A DNA stretch of 17,433 nt from Microbacterium sp. (GCA_031286555.1 JAITUD010000025.1:1-17433); one strand, 5' to 3'; shown: positions 7,318 to 14,460, counted from the stretch's first letter. Notes: a model not told the origin generated them from the letters alone. Translations and numbers: made by a program.

Positions 7318-8316
7318 ATGGCCGAACTCTCCCTTCCCGTCCTCGACCTGTCGCGCCTCGACGCCGGTCCCGAAGCCGCCGAGCGCTTCCGTGCGGACCT
7401 GCGCGCGGCCACCCACGACGTGGGCTTCTTCTACCTGACCGGCACCGGCATCTCCCCCGAGCTCGAGGCGCGTCTGCACCGCGCCGCGCGGGACTTCTTC
7501 GCTCTGCCCGAGGCCGACAAACTCTCGATCGAGAACGTGAAGAGCCCGCACTTCCGCGGGTACACACGCGTCGGCGGCGAGCGCACCCAGGGCGAGGTGG
7601 ACTGGCGCGAGCAGATCGACATCGGCCCCGAACGCGAGGCGATCGACGGCGGTCCCGCTTTCAACCGACTGGTCGGCCCGAACCTGTGGCCGGATGCGCA
7701 GCCCGAGCTGCGCGAGGTGGTCGCCGAGTGGCACGCGACCCTGTCGGAGGTGTCACGGCGATTGCTGCGCGCCTGGGCCGAGGCCCTGGGCGCGGAGCCG
7801 TCCTACTTCGACGAGCACTTCGGCGAACCGCAGACCCTGATCAAGATCGTGCGCTACCCCGGCAAGACCGATCCCGAGCCACAGCAGGGCGTGGGCGCGC
7901 ACAAGGATTCCGGCGTGCTGACGCTGCTCTGGGTGGAGCCGGGCAAGGGCGGGCTGCAGGTGCGCCGCGACGGCGAATGGGTGGACGCCCCTCCCGTGCC
8001 CGGAGCGTTCGTCGTGAACATCGGCGAGATGCTCGAGTACGCCACGGGCGGCTATCTGAAGGCGACCGATCACCGCGTGATCTCGCCCAAGGCGCCGGAC
8101 GAACGGATCTCGATCCCGTTCTTCTTCAACCCCGCACTGGACTCGCGACTGCCACTGATCGACCTGCCCGCCGAACTCGCCGCCGAGGCGAGCGGGGTGT
8201 CGGACGACCCGTCGAACCCGATCCACGCGCTCTACGGCGAGAACGCCCTGAAGTCACGGCTCCGCGCGCACCCCGACGTGGCCGCGATCCACCACTCCGA
8301 TCTGATCAGCGCCTAG
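7318..8316 (+). CDS. 2-oxoglutarate/Fe(II)-dependent oxygenase, isopenicillin N synthase-like
   Basis: This is a soluble, 332-residue non-haem iron oxygenase of the IPNS/DIOX family. The N-terminal DIOX_N region starts with LPVLDLSRLD and contains GFFYLTGTGIS (36-46). The C-terminal double-stranded beta helix holds the facial triad His195 and Asp197 (GAHKDSG) and His252 (ATDHRV). Arg263 and Ser265 of RISIPFF form the RxS motif that binds the 2-oxoglutarate carboxylate, which argues for a 2OG-using enzyme. The substrate cannot be told from sequence; related proteins act on small molecules. It is transcribed away from efeUOB and needs Fe(II), but a functional link to iron uptake is only a guess. 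The ATG at 7318 lacks a Shine-Dalgarno sequence and follows TACCGT at leaderless spacing. Its stop codon shares the CTAG tetranucleotide with the convergent amidohydrolase stop. Confidence 0.92.
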   Translation: MAELSLPVLDLSRLDAGPEAAERFRADLRAATHDVGFFYLTGTGISPELEARLHRAARDFFALPEADKLSIENVKSPHFRGYTRVGGERTQGEVDWREQIDIGPEREAIDGGPAFNRLVGPNLWPDAQPELREVVAEWHATLSEVSRRLLRAWAEALGAEPSYFDEHFGEPQTLIKIVRYPGKTDPEPQQGVGAHKDSGVLTLLWVEPGKGGLQVRRDGEWVDAPPVPGAFVVNIGEMLEYATGGYLKATDHRVISPKAPDERISIPFFFNPALDSRLPLIDLPAELAAEASGVSDDPSNPIHALYGENALKSRLRAHPDVAAIHHSDLISA

Positions 8317-9782
8317 ACGCGCGGGAACACCGGCGGGAACAGCTCCTCCACCGTGCCGCCGCGGTGGTCGCGGAGCGCATAGGCGTCCCGCATCCTCTCG
8401 AACAGGCGCTGCGCATCGCGACGGATCTCGTCGAGGTCGATGCCGGGGATCTCACCGTCGCGCATGACGACGCGCCCGCCCACCATGGTCAGACGCGCAT
8501 CGCGCGCGGAGCCGGCGAGGATCAGCGCCCGGATCGGGTCGTCGATCGGCCCGGTGCGCACGTCGTCGAGGCGGAATGCCGTGAGGTCGGCGGTCGCGCC
8601 GACGGCGATGCGGCCGAGGTCCGGACGATGCAGGGCGTGCGCACCGCCGACAGTCGCGGCGTCGACGTAGCCGGCGACATCCCCCATCGACAGATCGCCG
8701 TTCTGCACCTTCGCCGCCGAGACTCCCACGTCGATGCCGCGGATGAGGTCGGGCGGAAACGAGTCGGTGCCCATCGCGAACACGATCCCCGCGTCGCGAT
8801 AACGGGCGAAGGTCTGCAGCTCGGAGCCGTACCGGGCGTTCGTGAGCGGGCAGTGGACCAGGGCGACACCGGCGCCGCTGAGAGTGGCGAGGTCGCCCCG
8901 ATCCTCCCCGTGGACTCGTGGATCGATGTCGATCACCACACCGTGCGGCACGATCAGATGGTCGTGCAGCAGACCGGTGCGCTCGATCAGCTCGAGCGGC
9001 GTGCAGCCGTGCGTGCGCAGGACCTCATCGCGCTCCCCCAGTCCCTGCAGCGCGTGCAGCCGCACCAGCGCACCGCGCTCGGCGGCAGCCCGAGCCGTCG
9101 CGGCCATCAGCTCCGGCGTGAGGGTCTCGATGCGGCAGGGCAGGAACACCGGCGTGAGCAGCGGATCGTTCCAGGAGGCGACCTCGTCGTGGAATCGGAT
9201 CGCATCGGCGAGGCCCGCCTCGCCCTCGGATGCCTCGAAGCGGAACTCCCTGGTGTCGTCGTCGGCGATCACCGGTACCGCGGAGCGGTAGGACGGGCCG
9301 AGGAACCCGCGCAGCCCGAGCCCGCGGGAGAACTCCGCCATCGCGAGGAAGTCCTCCGCGCTCTCGGCCCACTCCGAGTGCACCTCCGAGGCGATCGGCA
9401 TGTAGGACGTGATGCCGTGCAGCGCGAGTTGCACGAGCGCGATCTGGCGCACCCGTGCGCGCTCCTCGGCGGTGAACACGTGACGACGCTGCGCGAACCA
9501 CTCCGCGGACCAGGTCAGCCTCCTGCTGTGCGCACCGTCCCACCAGGAGTCCACCTGCAGGTGGTCGATGTCGGTGAGTGCGTCGAGATCGATGAGCCCG
9601 GGCATGAGCAGGCTCTGGCCCAGGTCGATGCGCTCCGCGGCATCCTCCGGGGCTTGGTCCGCCGGCCCGGCGTACGCGATCCTGCCGCTCTCGACGACGA
9701 CCGCGCCGTCGCGCAGCTCACGATGGGTGCTGCCGTCGTGGACCAGCACATGGTCGGCGGTGATCAGGGTGCGTCGGGGCAT
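8313..9782 (-). CDS. Amidohydrolase-family protein lacking the usual HxH metal motif
   Basis: This is a 489-residue protein of the metal-dependent amidohydrolase superfamily, nearest by feel to chlorohydrolase/nucleobase deaminase-like enzymes (COG0402 type). The small beta domain (1-60) leads into MPGLIDLDALTDIDH (60-74). The canonical strand-1 motif HxH falls on Asp67-Ala-Leu69, so both first-shell histidines are absent. Other landmarks remain: His243 (strand 5, RLHALQ), His280 (strand 6, VPHG) and Asp340 (strand 8, GTDS). The strand-5 HxxE glutamate is Gln246. The metal centre or chemistry must therefore differ from textbook members. The start at 9782 is favoured over the ATG at 9797, because GGAAGGA lies 6 nt upstream of 9782 while 9797 has none and lies next to the promoter palindrome. 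It is divergent from a CynX-like transporter, so substrate uptake plus breakdown is plausible. The substrate is unknown. Confidence 0.85.
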   Translation of the reverse strand: MPRRTLITADHVLVHDGSTHRELRDGAVVVESGRIAYAGPADQAPEDAAERIDLGQSLLMPGLIDLDALTDIDHLQVDSWWDGAHSRRLTWSAEWFAQRRHVFTAEERARVRQIALVQLALHGITSYMPIASEVHSEWAESAEDFLAMAEFSRGLGLRGFLGPSYRSAVPVIADDDTREFRFEASEGEAGLADAIRFHDEVASWNDPLLTPVFLPCRIETLTPELMAATARAAAERGALVRLHALQGLGERDEVLRTHGCTPLELIERTGLLHDHLIVPHGVVIDIDPRVHGEDRGDLATLSGAGVALVHCPLTNARYGSELQTFARYRDAGIVFAMGTDSFPPDLIRGIDVGVSAAKVQNGDLSMGDVAGYVDAATVGGAHALHRPDLGRIAVGATADLTAFRLDDVRTGPIDDPIRALILAGSARDARLTMVGGRVVMRDGEIPGIDLDEIRRDAQRLFERMRDAYALRDHRGGTVEELFPPVFPRV

Positions 9783-9798
9783 CAGTGGTCCTTCCATC

Positions 9799-9820
9799 CT
9801 GTTCTGGTATACCAGAACAG
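9799..9820. promoter_or_regulatory. Perfect 22-bp palindromic operator over divergent promoters
   Basis: Two 11-bp half-sites, CTGTTCTGGTA and its exact reverse complement, abut with no spacer. The core TGGTATACCA fits the FadR-subfamily GntR pattern and resembles, from memory, the E. coli UxuR/ExuR operator. TATACC at 9808-9813 can act as the -10 of the plus-strand transporter, whose GTG at 9820 is 7 nt further on. By symmetry GGTATA at 9806-9811 is a minus-strand TATACC for the amidohydrolase. Bound protein would cover both -10 elements. No GntR gene is in the window. Confidence 0.8.
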
Positions 9821-11001
9821 TGCAGAATCCAGACGTCCGCCCTCAGGGCGCAGCCCGTGCGATCGCCCTCGGCGCGGCCCTGCTCGTCGGCATCAACCTG
9901 CGGCCGGCGATCACTTCGGTCTCGACGCTGCTGGACCACGTCTCGACGGTGTACCAACTCGGCGATGCCGGCACCGGCGCGCTCGCCACCCTCCCGATCA
10001 TCGCGTTCGGCGTGACCGCCCCGCTCGGCCCGGTGCTCGCCCGCCGCATCGGCACCTCACGGGCGCTGCTGGTCGCCATGCTCGCGCTGGCGGCCGCCCT
10101 CGCACTGCGGGTCGTCAACGGATGGATGCTGGTCCCCGGCACCTTCCTCGCCGGAGCGGCGATCATGATGGGCGCCACGCTGATCCCGCCCTTCCTGAAG
10201 TCGCTGCACGCCTCAGGCCTGTGGGTGGGGCTCAGCACCATGTCGTTCGGCGTCGGTGCCGCACTCGGCGCCGGCGCGTCCGTGCCCCTGGAGACCGCGT
10301 TGGGCGGCACGGCGCAGGCGCTGGCCGCCTGGGCCGTGCTCGCCGTGATCGCCGCCGCCGCGCTGCTGATCGTCGGCCGCGGTGCCGATGCCGACGGGCA
10401 GCAGAGGTCACGCATCACCATCACCCGCGACAATCGGCTGACGGTGCTGATCATGACGACCGTGTTCTCGCTGCAGTCGCTGCTGTACTTCGCGGTCACC
10501 ACCTGGCTGCCGTCGATGCTCGCCGAGCGCGGCACGGATCCCGCCACGGCGGGATGGCTGCTGGGCTGGTTCAGCCTGATCGGCCTCGTGCCCTCGCTGC
10601 TGGCACCGGTGATCGCCCGTCGCCGGCGCGCCCTGACCTGGTTCGGCCCCGGTCTCGGCCTGGCGATGGCGGCCGGCTACGTGTGGTTCGCGCTCAGCTC
10701 CGGAATGGACACTGCTGTGGTGTCCTGGGTGGGCATCGTGCAGAACGCCGGGTTCGGCCTGGCGATGGGCCTGCTGGTCAGCCTCTCGGCCGACGCCCCC
10801 TCCGCCGGCATCCTGTCCGCGATCGCCCAGGGCGTCGGATACGCCGTCGCCGGCGTCGGCAGCCTGCTGCTCGGGCTGCTGCACGATGCGACGGGCGGCT
10901 GGACCGCGAGCATCCTGGTCATGGCCGCCCTCGGTGTCGCGCTCAGCGCGTGCACGATGCTCGTGATCCGGCGCCGCCCGATCTCGCTGATCGCGGGCTG
11001 A
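9820..11001 (+). CDS. CynX/NimT-type MFS transporter
   Basis: The product is a 393-residue major facilitator protein of about twelve membrane segments. LLVGINLRPAITSVSTLL near residues 21-38 is the first-helix signature of the CynX/NimT (cyanate transporter/YeaN) subgroup, and its length fits the roughly 390 residues usual there. A central loop at about 187-207, rich in polar and charged residues, divides the two six-helix halves. The start is the GTG at 9820. No Shine-Dalgarno sequence exists, and TATACC ends 6 nt before it, consistent with a leaderless mRNA. The in-frame reading frame extends upstream into the divergent amidohydrolase, but that part is antisense shadow. It is probably co-regulated with the amidohydrolase through the palindrome that reaches its first base. 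Substrate specificity within this subgroup is poorly predictable. Confidence 0.88.
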   Translation: MQNPDVRPQGAARAIALGAALLVGINLRPAITSVSTLLDHVSTVYQLGDAGTGALATLPIIAFGVTAPLGPVLARRIGTSRALLVAMLALAAALALRVVNGWMLVPGTFLAGAAIMMGATLIPPFLKSLHASGLWVGLSTMSFGVGAALGAGASVPLETALGGTAQALAAWAVLAVIAAAALLIVGRGADADGQQRSRITITRDNRLTVLIMTTVFSLQSLLYFAVTTWLPSMLAERGTDPATAGWLLGWFSLIGLVPSLLAPVIARRRRALTWFGPGLGLAMAAGYVWFALSSGMDTAVVSWVGIVQNAGFGLAMGLLVSLSADAPSAGILSAIAQGVGYAVAGVGSLLLGLLHDATGGWTASILVMAALGVALSACTMLVIRRRPISLIAG

Positions 11002-11018
11002 CCGTCCCCGGGAACGAT

Positions 11019-11049
11019 GAAGGCCTCCCCACACCGTGGGGAGGCCTTC
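11019..11049. terminator. Bidirectional hairpin terminator
   Basis: GAAGGCCTCCCCA pairs perfectly over 13 bp with its complement around the 5-nt loop CACCG. It lies 17 bp after the MFS stop (plus) and 44 bp after the rpsO stop (minus), between convergent genes. No U-run follows in either direction beyond a few scattered T residues. Confidence 0.8.
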
Positions 11050-11093
11050 TCAAGAATGTTCTGCGCGATTGAACGCTGGAACGCGTGCCTTGC

Positions 11094-11363
11094 TCAGCGA
11101 CGCAGACCCAGGCGCTCGATCAGCGAGCGGTAGCGCTCGATGTCGACGTCCTGGAGGTAGCCGAGCAGACGACGGCGCTGACCGACGAGCAGGAACAGGC
11201 CACGACGCGAGTGGTGGTCGTGCTTGTGCTCCTTGAGGTGCTCGGTGAGGTCCTTGATGCGCTGCGTCAGCATCGCGACCTGCACCTCGGGGGATCCGGT
11301 GTCACCGGGGTGCGTCGCGTACTCTTCGATGATCGCCTTCTTGACGTCTGCTTCCAGTGCCAT
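11094..11363 (-). CDS. rpsO: 30S ribosomal protein S15
   Basis: The product has 89 residues, the usual length of S15, which binds 16S rRNA in the platform of the small subunit and supports early assembly. Recognisable family sequence includes THPGDTGSPEVQVAMLTQRI, LTEHLKEHKHDHHSRRGL and RRRLLGYL. The ATG at 11363 is preceded by AGAGGGGAT about 10 nt upstream. In many bacteria rpsO is followed by pnp; here only about 110 bp downstream on the minus strand are gene-free, and then comes a convergent MFS gene. The rpsO-pnp pairing is therefore broken or placed upstream. Its leader may allow autoregulation by S15. Confidence 0.98.
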   Translation of the reverse strand: MALEADVKKAIIEEYATHPGDTGSPEVQVAMLTQRIKDLTEHLKEHKHDHHSRRGLFLLVGQRRRLLGYLQDVDIERYRSLIERLGLRR

Positions 11364-11418
11364 AGATTCGATCCCCTCTCACTCATTGCGCGGTGCCCGA
11401 CGCCTGATGCGCGAGCTC

Positions 11419-11446
11419 TCTTTATCCGCGGCCGATCTAACGGCAA
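11419..11446 (-). promoter_or_regulatory. rpsO: Candidate rpsO promoter
   Basis: On the minus strand TTGCCG (11446-11441) and TAAAGA (11424-11419) are separated by 16 bp. Transcription would begin near 11412, giving a leader of about 48 nt before the ATG. Both hexamers match the consensus at four of six positions. Confidence 0.4.
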
Positions 11447-11505
11447 CCTGAAGAGTCTACCAGTGATCCGGGGCTCCGACCGACCGCGAGCGTCCGCCCC
11501 TCGGA

Positions 11506-11511
11506 TACGCT
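11506..11511 (+). promoter_or_regulatory. -10 element in front of the small leader ORF
   Basis: TACGCT fits TAnnnT and ends 6 nt before the ATG at 11518. This is the same geometry as at four other SD-less starts in the window. I see no convincing -35. Confidence 0.4.
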
Positions 11512-11517
11512 CGAACG

Positions 11518-11541
11518 ATGCAGTACGGAACGCTCGCGTGA
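11518..11541 (+). CDS. Candidate 7-codon leaderless upstream ORF (MQYGTLA)
   Basis: ATG at 11518 opens a reading frame of seven codons that stops at TGA 11539-11541. That TGA overlaps the GTG start of the MFS gene at 11538 (GTGA). TACGCT upstream is placed so that the transcript would start at this ATG. Ribosomes finishing the small ORF would then terminate exactly on the transporter start, which has no Shine-Dalgarno sequence of its own. This is an inference from geometry; the peptide itself shows no attenuator-type codon run. Confidence 0.4.
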   Translation: MQYGTLA

Positions 11542-12818
11542 GCCATTTCATCGACCTCTCCCCCCTCAAGGCTTCTCCGGCTTTCGCACGGATGTGGATC
11601 GGCTCGACCCTGGCCGGCATCGGCGGGCAGCTCACGATGGTCACCGTGATGCTGCACGTGTTCGCCCTCACGCAGAGCACCTTCGCGGTGTCGATGATCG
11701 CCGTCGCGGGACTCGTCCCGATGATCCTCGCCGGGCTGTACGGCGGCATGCTCGCCGATGCCTTCGACCGCCGCCTCGTCGCACTGATCGCCGCGACCGT
11801 GACCTTCGCCGCCACCGCGCTTCTCGCCGCTCTCACCTGGACGCACACCGAGACGATCTGGTGGCTGTACGCGCTGAGCATGATCATCGCCGCTGCGAAC
11901 TCGGTCGGCATGGCCACTCGCACCGCGATCGTTCCGCGCCTCATCTCGCGCGAGAAACTGGCCGCGGCGTCCGCCCTGAACGGCGTCGCGTTCGGACTGA
12001 CTGTGATGGCGGGTCCCGCCCTGGCCGGGCTCCTGGTCGCCCTCACCGGGTACGGATGGACCTACACCATCGACGTGGTGCTGATGCTGGCGATGTTCCT
12101 CGGCCTGTGGACCCTGCCCGCACTCGTTCCCGAGGGCGAGATCGTCCGCCCCGGACTCGCCTCGCTCGCGGACGGCTGGCGGTTCCTGCGCCGAGCCGGC
12201 AACATCCGGATGCAGTTCCTCTGCGACATCCTGGCGATGACCTTCGGCCAGCCGCTGGTGCTGTTCCCGGCGCTGGGCACGGTGATCCTCGGCGGCGGCG
12301 CGTTCACCACCGGCATCCTCACCGCGGCCGTCGCGGTGGGCACGTTCGCCTCGAGCCTGCTCTCCGGGCGCGTGGTGCAGTACCGCTGGCACGGCCGCGG
12401 CATCGAGCGGGCGGTGCAGGCCTACGGCCTCTCGATCCTGGTGTTCGGCGTCGTGCTGCTGATCGGATCGTTCACCTCGTCCGCCACCGCGAAGACGCCG
12501 AACGTCGGACTGATCATCGCCGCCTGCCTCGCTCTCGCCCTGTCCGGTGCGTGTGACAACGTCAGCTCGATCTACCGCAACACCATGATGCAGGCCGCCG
12601 TGCCGGACACCATGCGCGGGCGCCTGCAGGGCGTGTTCATCATCGTCGTCGCGGGTGGGCCGCGGATGGGCGCGCTCTACGCCGGCACGCTCGCCACGCT
12701 GACGGCGCTGTGGTTCCCGCCGCTGCTCGGCGGCTTCCTGGTGATCGGGCTGGTCGCGCTGCTCGCGAGACGCAACCCGCGGTTCGCCGCATACGACGCG
12801 GCCGACCCGGTGCCCTGA
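11538..12818 (+). CDS. MFS transporter, MFS_3 / EntS-like
   Basis: The product is a 426-residue major facilitator protein, about twelve hydrophobic segments, resembling the MFS_3 group that includes the enterobactin exporter EntS. Features are the opening LSPLKASPAFARMWIGSTLAGIG and GLYGGMLADAFDRR in the loop after helix 2 (the family GxxaDxxdRR motif). A mid-protein ARTAIVPRLI-like segment reads ATRTAIVPRLISREKLAAASALN, and PDTMRGRLQGVF lies before the last helices. Such proteins usually export drugs or siderophores; the actual cargo is unknown. The GTG at 11538 was chosen because it begins just before the conserved N-terminus, and the longer frame upstream runs antisense through rpsO. No Shine-Dalgarno sequence precedes it; a 7-codon ORF ends on its start codon. 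It is followed by the EamA gene after 99 bp, which has its own promoter-like element. Confidence 0.88.
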   Translation: MSHFIDLSPLKASPAFARMWIGSTLAGIGGQLTMVTVMLHVFALTQSTFAVSMIAVAGLVPMILAGLYGGMLADAFDRRLVALIAATVTFAATALLAALTWTHTETIWWLYALSMIIAAANSVGMATRTAIVPRLISREKLAAASALNGVAFGLTVMAGPALAGLLVALTGYGWTYTIDVVLMLAMFLGLWTLPALVPEGEIVRPGLASLADGWRFLRRAGNIRMQFLCDILAMTFGQPLVLFPALGTVILGGGAFTTGILTAAVAVGTFASSLLSGRVVQYRWHGRGIERAVQAYGLSILVFGVVLLIGSFTSSATAKTPNVGLIIAACLALALSGACDNVSSIYRNTMMQAAVPDTMRGRLQGVFIIVVAGGPRMGALYAGTLATLTALWFPPLLGGFLVIGLVALLARRNPRFAAYDAADPVP

Positions 12819-12841
12819 GCCCGATCGCGCGACGGAATCCT

Positions 12842-12854
12842 GCCGATCATCGGC
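12842..12854. repeat. 13-bp inverted repeat upstream of the EamA gene
   Basis: GCCGAT-C-ATCGGC lies 64 bp before the EamA start and 24 bp after the MFS stop. It may be a regulator site or a weak terminator; the sequence does not decide between them. Confidence 0.3.
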
Positions 12855-12905
12855 GGATATCGGACGTCGCATCCGGAACCGCGCCGAAGCGCCCTGCGGC
12901 GTGAA

Positions 12906-12911
12906 TAGAGT
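12906..12911 (+). promoter_or_regulatory. -10 element of a leaderless EamA transcript
   Basis: TAGAGT (TAnnnT) ends 6 nt before the GTG at 12918. The sequence TCGGGAG just before the start is too close to act as a Shine-Dalgarno sequence. No good -35 is visible. Confidence 0.45.
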
Positions 12912-12917
12912 TCGGGA

Positions 12918-13856
12918 GTGACCTCGACCGCCGCTCCCCCTCGTCCCGTCGCCGCACGCCCTCAGACGGCGTCGATCGTGATCCAGTTCGTCCTCACCGG
13001 GATCGTCTGGGGATCCAGCTTCCTGTTCATGAAGGTCGCACTGGGCGGGATCTCCCCCGCCCAGGTGGCGTGGTCACGGCTGATGCTGGGCGCGCTCGCA
13101 CTCGGCCTGTTCGTCATCCTGCGCCGCGACCGGCTGCCGCGCTCCAGGAGCACGTGGATGCACCTGACCGTCGTCGCTGTGACCTTCTGCGTCGTGCCGT
13201 TCCTCATCTTCTCGTGGGCTCAGCAGCACGTGAGCTCCGGGCTCTCCAGCATCTACAACGCGACGACGCCGATCATGACCGCGATCATGGCCTGGGCCGT
13301 GATGCGGGTCGAGAAGCTCAAGCCGGGCCAGATCGTCGGCATCCTGATCGGGATCCTGGGCGTGATGGTCATCATCGCCCCGTGGGGCGGTCTCGACGGG
13401 AGCCAGAGCATCGGCGCCCAGCTGGCGATCCTCGGCGCCACCGCCTGTTACGGCTTCAGCTTCGCGTACATGCGGCGCTTCCTCTCGGACACCGGGGTGA
13501 GCGCGCTGGTCTTCACCTTCCTGAACATCGGCCTCGCCGCGGCGATCATGCTCCTGCTCACGCCGGTGCTGGTGCTGACACCGGTGAGTCTCGACGCCGG
13601 GGTCGTCGTCGCCGTTGTCCTCCTGGGCTTCCTGGGCACCGGCCTCGCCTACGTCTGGAACCAGAACGTGCTGCGGGCCTGGGGACCGACCAGAGCGTCG
13701 ACGGTCACCTACATCACGCCGGTCGTCGGGGTGACACTCGGAGTCCTCGTGCTGCACGAGCAGGTGACCTGGAACGAGCCGGTCGGCGTGCTGGTCGTCT
13801 TCGCCGGCATCCTGCTCGCACAGGACCGCCTCCGGCTGCGTCGTCGCAACCCCTGA
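12918..13856 (+). CDS. EamA/DMT-superfamily transporter
   Basis: The product is a 312-residue membrane protein with ten hydrophobic segments arranged as two EamA repeats (about 20-150 and 165-305). GIVWGSSFLFMKVALGGISPAQVAWSRLMLGAL at 28-60 is the typical first-repeat opening. YNATTPIMTAIMAW and YITPVVGVTLGVLVLHEQVTWNEPVG are the paired family motifs near the end of each repeat. Members of this drug/metabolite transporter superfamily export amino acids, nucleosides or other small metabolites; the substrate is not predictable here. The GTG at 12918 follows TAGAGT with leaderless spacing. It ends 5 bp before a hairpin shared with the convergent yceI-like gene. Confidence 0.92.
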   Translation: MTSTAAPPRPVAARPQTASIVIQFVLTGIVWGSSFLFMKVALGGISPAQVAWSRLMLGALALGLFVILRRDRLPRSRSTWMHLTVVAVTFCVVPFLIFSWAQQHVSSGLSSIYNATTPIMTAIMAWAVMRVEKLKPGQIVGILIGILGVMVIIAPWGGLDGSQSIGAQLAILGATACYGFSFAYMRRFLSDTGVSALVFTFLNIGLAAAIMLLLTPVLVLTPVSLDAGVVVAVVLLGFLGTGLAYVWNQNVLRAWGPTRASTVTYITPVVGVTLGVLVLHEQVTWNEPVGVLVVFAGILLAQDRLRLRRRNP

Positions 13857-13861
13857 ACATG

Positions 13862-13901
13862 CGAGATGGGTGCGGATGCCGTGGCATCCGCACCCTTCTC
13901 G
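13862..13901. terminator. Bidirectional hairpin terminator
   Basis: A 12-bp perfect stem, GGGTGCGGATGC with its complement around CGTG, is flanked by CGAGA/TCTCG pairs across a T-T mismatch. It fills the 52-bp space between the stops of the EamA gene (plus) and the YceI gene (minus). Confidence 0.8.
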
Positions 13902-13908
13902 AAGACGA

Positions 13909-14460
13909 TCAGGCCTGCAGCGAGCCCTGCAGGTCGAGGTTGATCTTGATGTCCTTGCCGACCAGGACGCCACCGGTCTCGAGGGCCTGGTTCCAGGTGA
14001 GCCCGAAGTCCTCGCGGTTGATCGTGGTGCTGGCCGAGGCGCCGGCCTTGTAGTTGCCCCACGGGTCGGTGCCGAAGCCGCCGAAGTCGAGCGCGAAGCT
14101 GACCGGCTTGGTGATGCCGCGGATGGTCAGGTCGCCGTCGACGAACATGTCGCCGCCCTCGACGCGTGCACCGGTGGACACGAAGTCCATGGTGGGGTGG
14201 TTCTCGGTGTCGAAGAAGTCGGCGGAGCGCAGGTGCGCGTCGCGGCCCTCGTCGTTGGTGTCGACAGAGGTGACATCGACGCTGGCCTCGACCTTGGCCT
14301 CGAGCGGGTTCTCGGGGGCGATCAGGGTCGCGCTCTTGACGCCGAAGCTGCCGCGCACCTTCGAGATCATCATGTGGCGAACGCTGAAGGTGACCTCGCT
14401 GTGCGCAGGGTCGAGGGTCCAGGTGCCGGCGCGGTAACCGGGGACGTCGATGGTGCTCAT
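13909..14460 (-). CDS. YceI-family protein (lipocalin-like)
   Basis: The product is a 183-residue YceI-family protein, a lipocalin-like beta barrel known in other bacteria to bind isoprenoid-type lipids. Characteristic stretches are GTWTLDPAHSEVTFSVRHMMISKVRGSFG (12-40), SVDTNDEGRDAHLRSADFFDTENHPTM and GDLTIRGITKPVSFALDF. There is no signal peptide, so unlike the periplasmic E. coli protein this one is probably cytoplasmic, as in many actinobacterial members. The ATG at 14460 has AAGGAG 6 nt upstream. The leader RNA contains a small hairpin (GCCGC-TCG-GCGGC) at 14484-14496, and two inverted repeats lie further upstream, so the gene may be regulated. It stands alone between two hairpin terminators. 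The ligand is unknown. Confidence 0.93.
   Translation of the reverse strand: MSTIDVPGYRAGTWTLDPAHSEVTFSVRHMMISKVRGSFGVKSATLIAPENPLEAKVEASVDVTSVDTNDEGRDAHLRSADFFDTENHPTMDFVSTGARVEGGDMFVDGDLTIRGITKPVSFALDFGGFGTDPWGNYKAGASASTTINREDFGLTWNQALETGGVLVGKDIKINLDLQGSLQA

Noticed and set aside
9783..9797. Upstream ATG at 9797 as the amidohydrolase start (MEGPLMPRR).
   Set aside because: No Shine-Dalgarno sequence precedes it and the codons would overlap the ribosome binding site used by the ATG at 9782.
7293..11072. Very long plus-strand open frame (1259 codons), partly opposite the amidohydrolase.
   Set aside because: Its translation is Arg/Ala/Pro/His-rich low-quality sequence without motifs. It is the alternate-frame shadow of the oxygenase, amidohydrolase and MFS genes, which have clear family matches and good starts.
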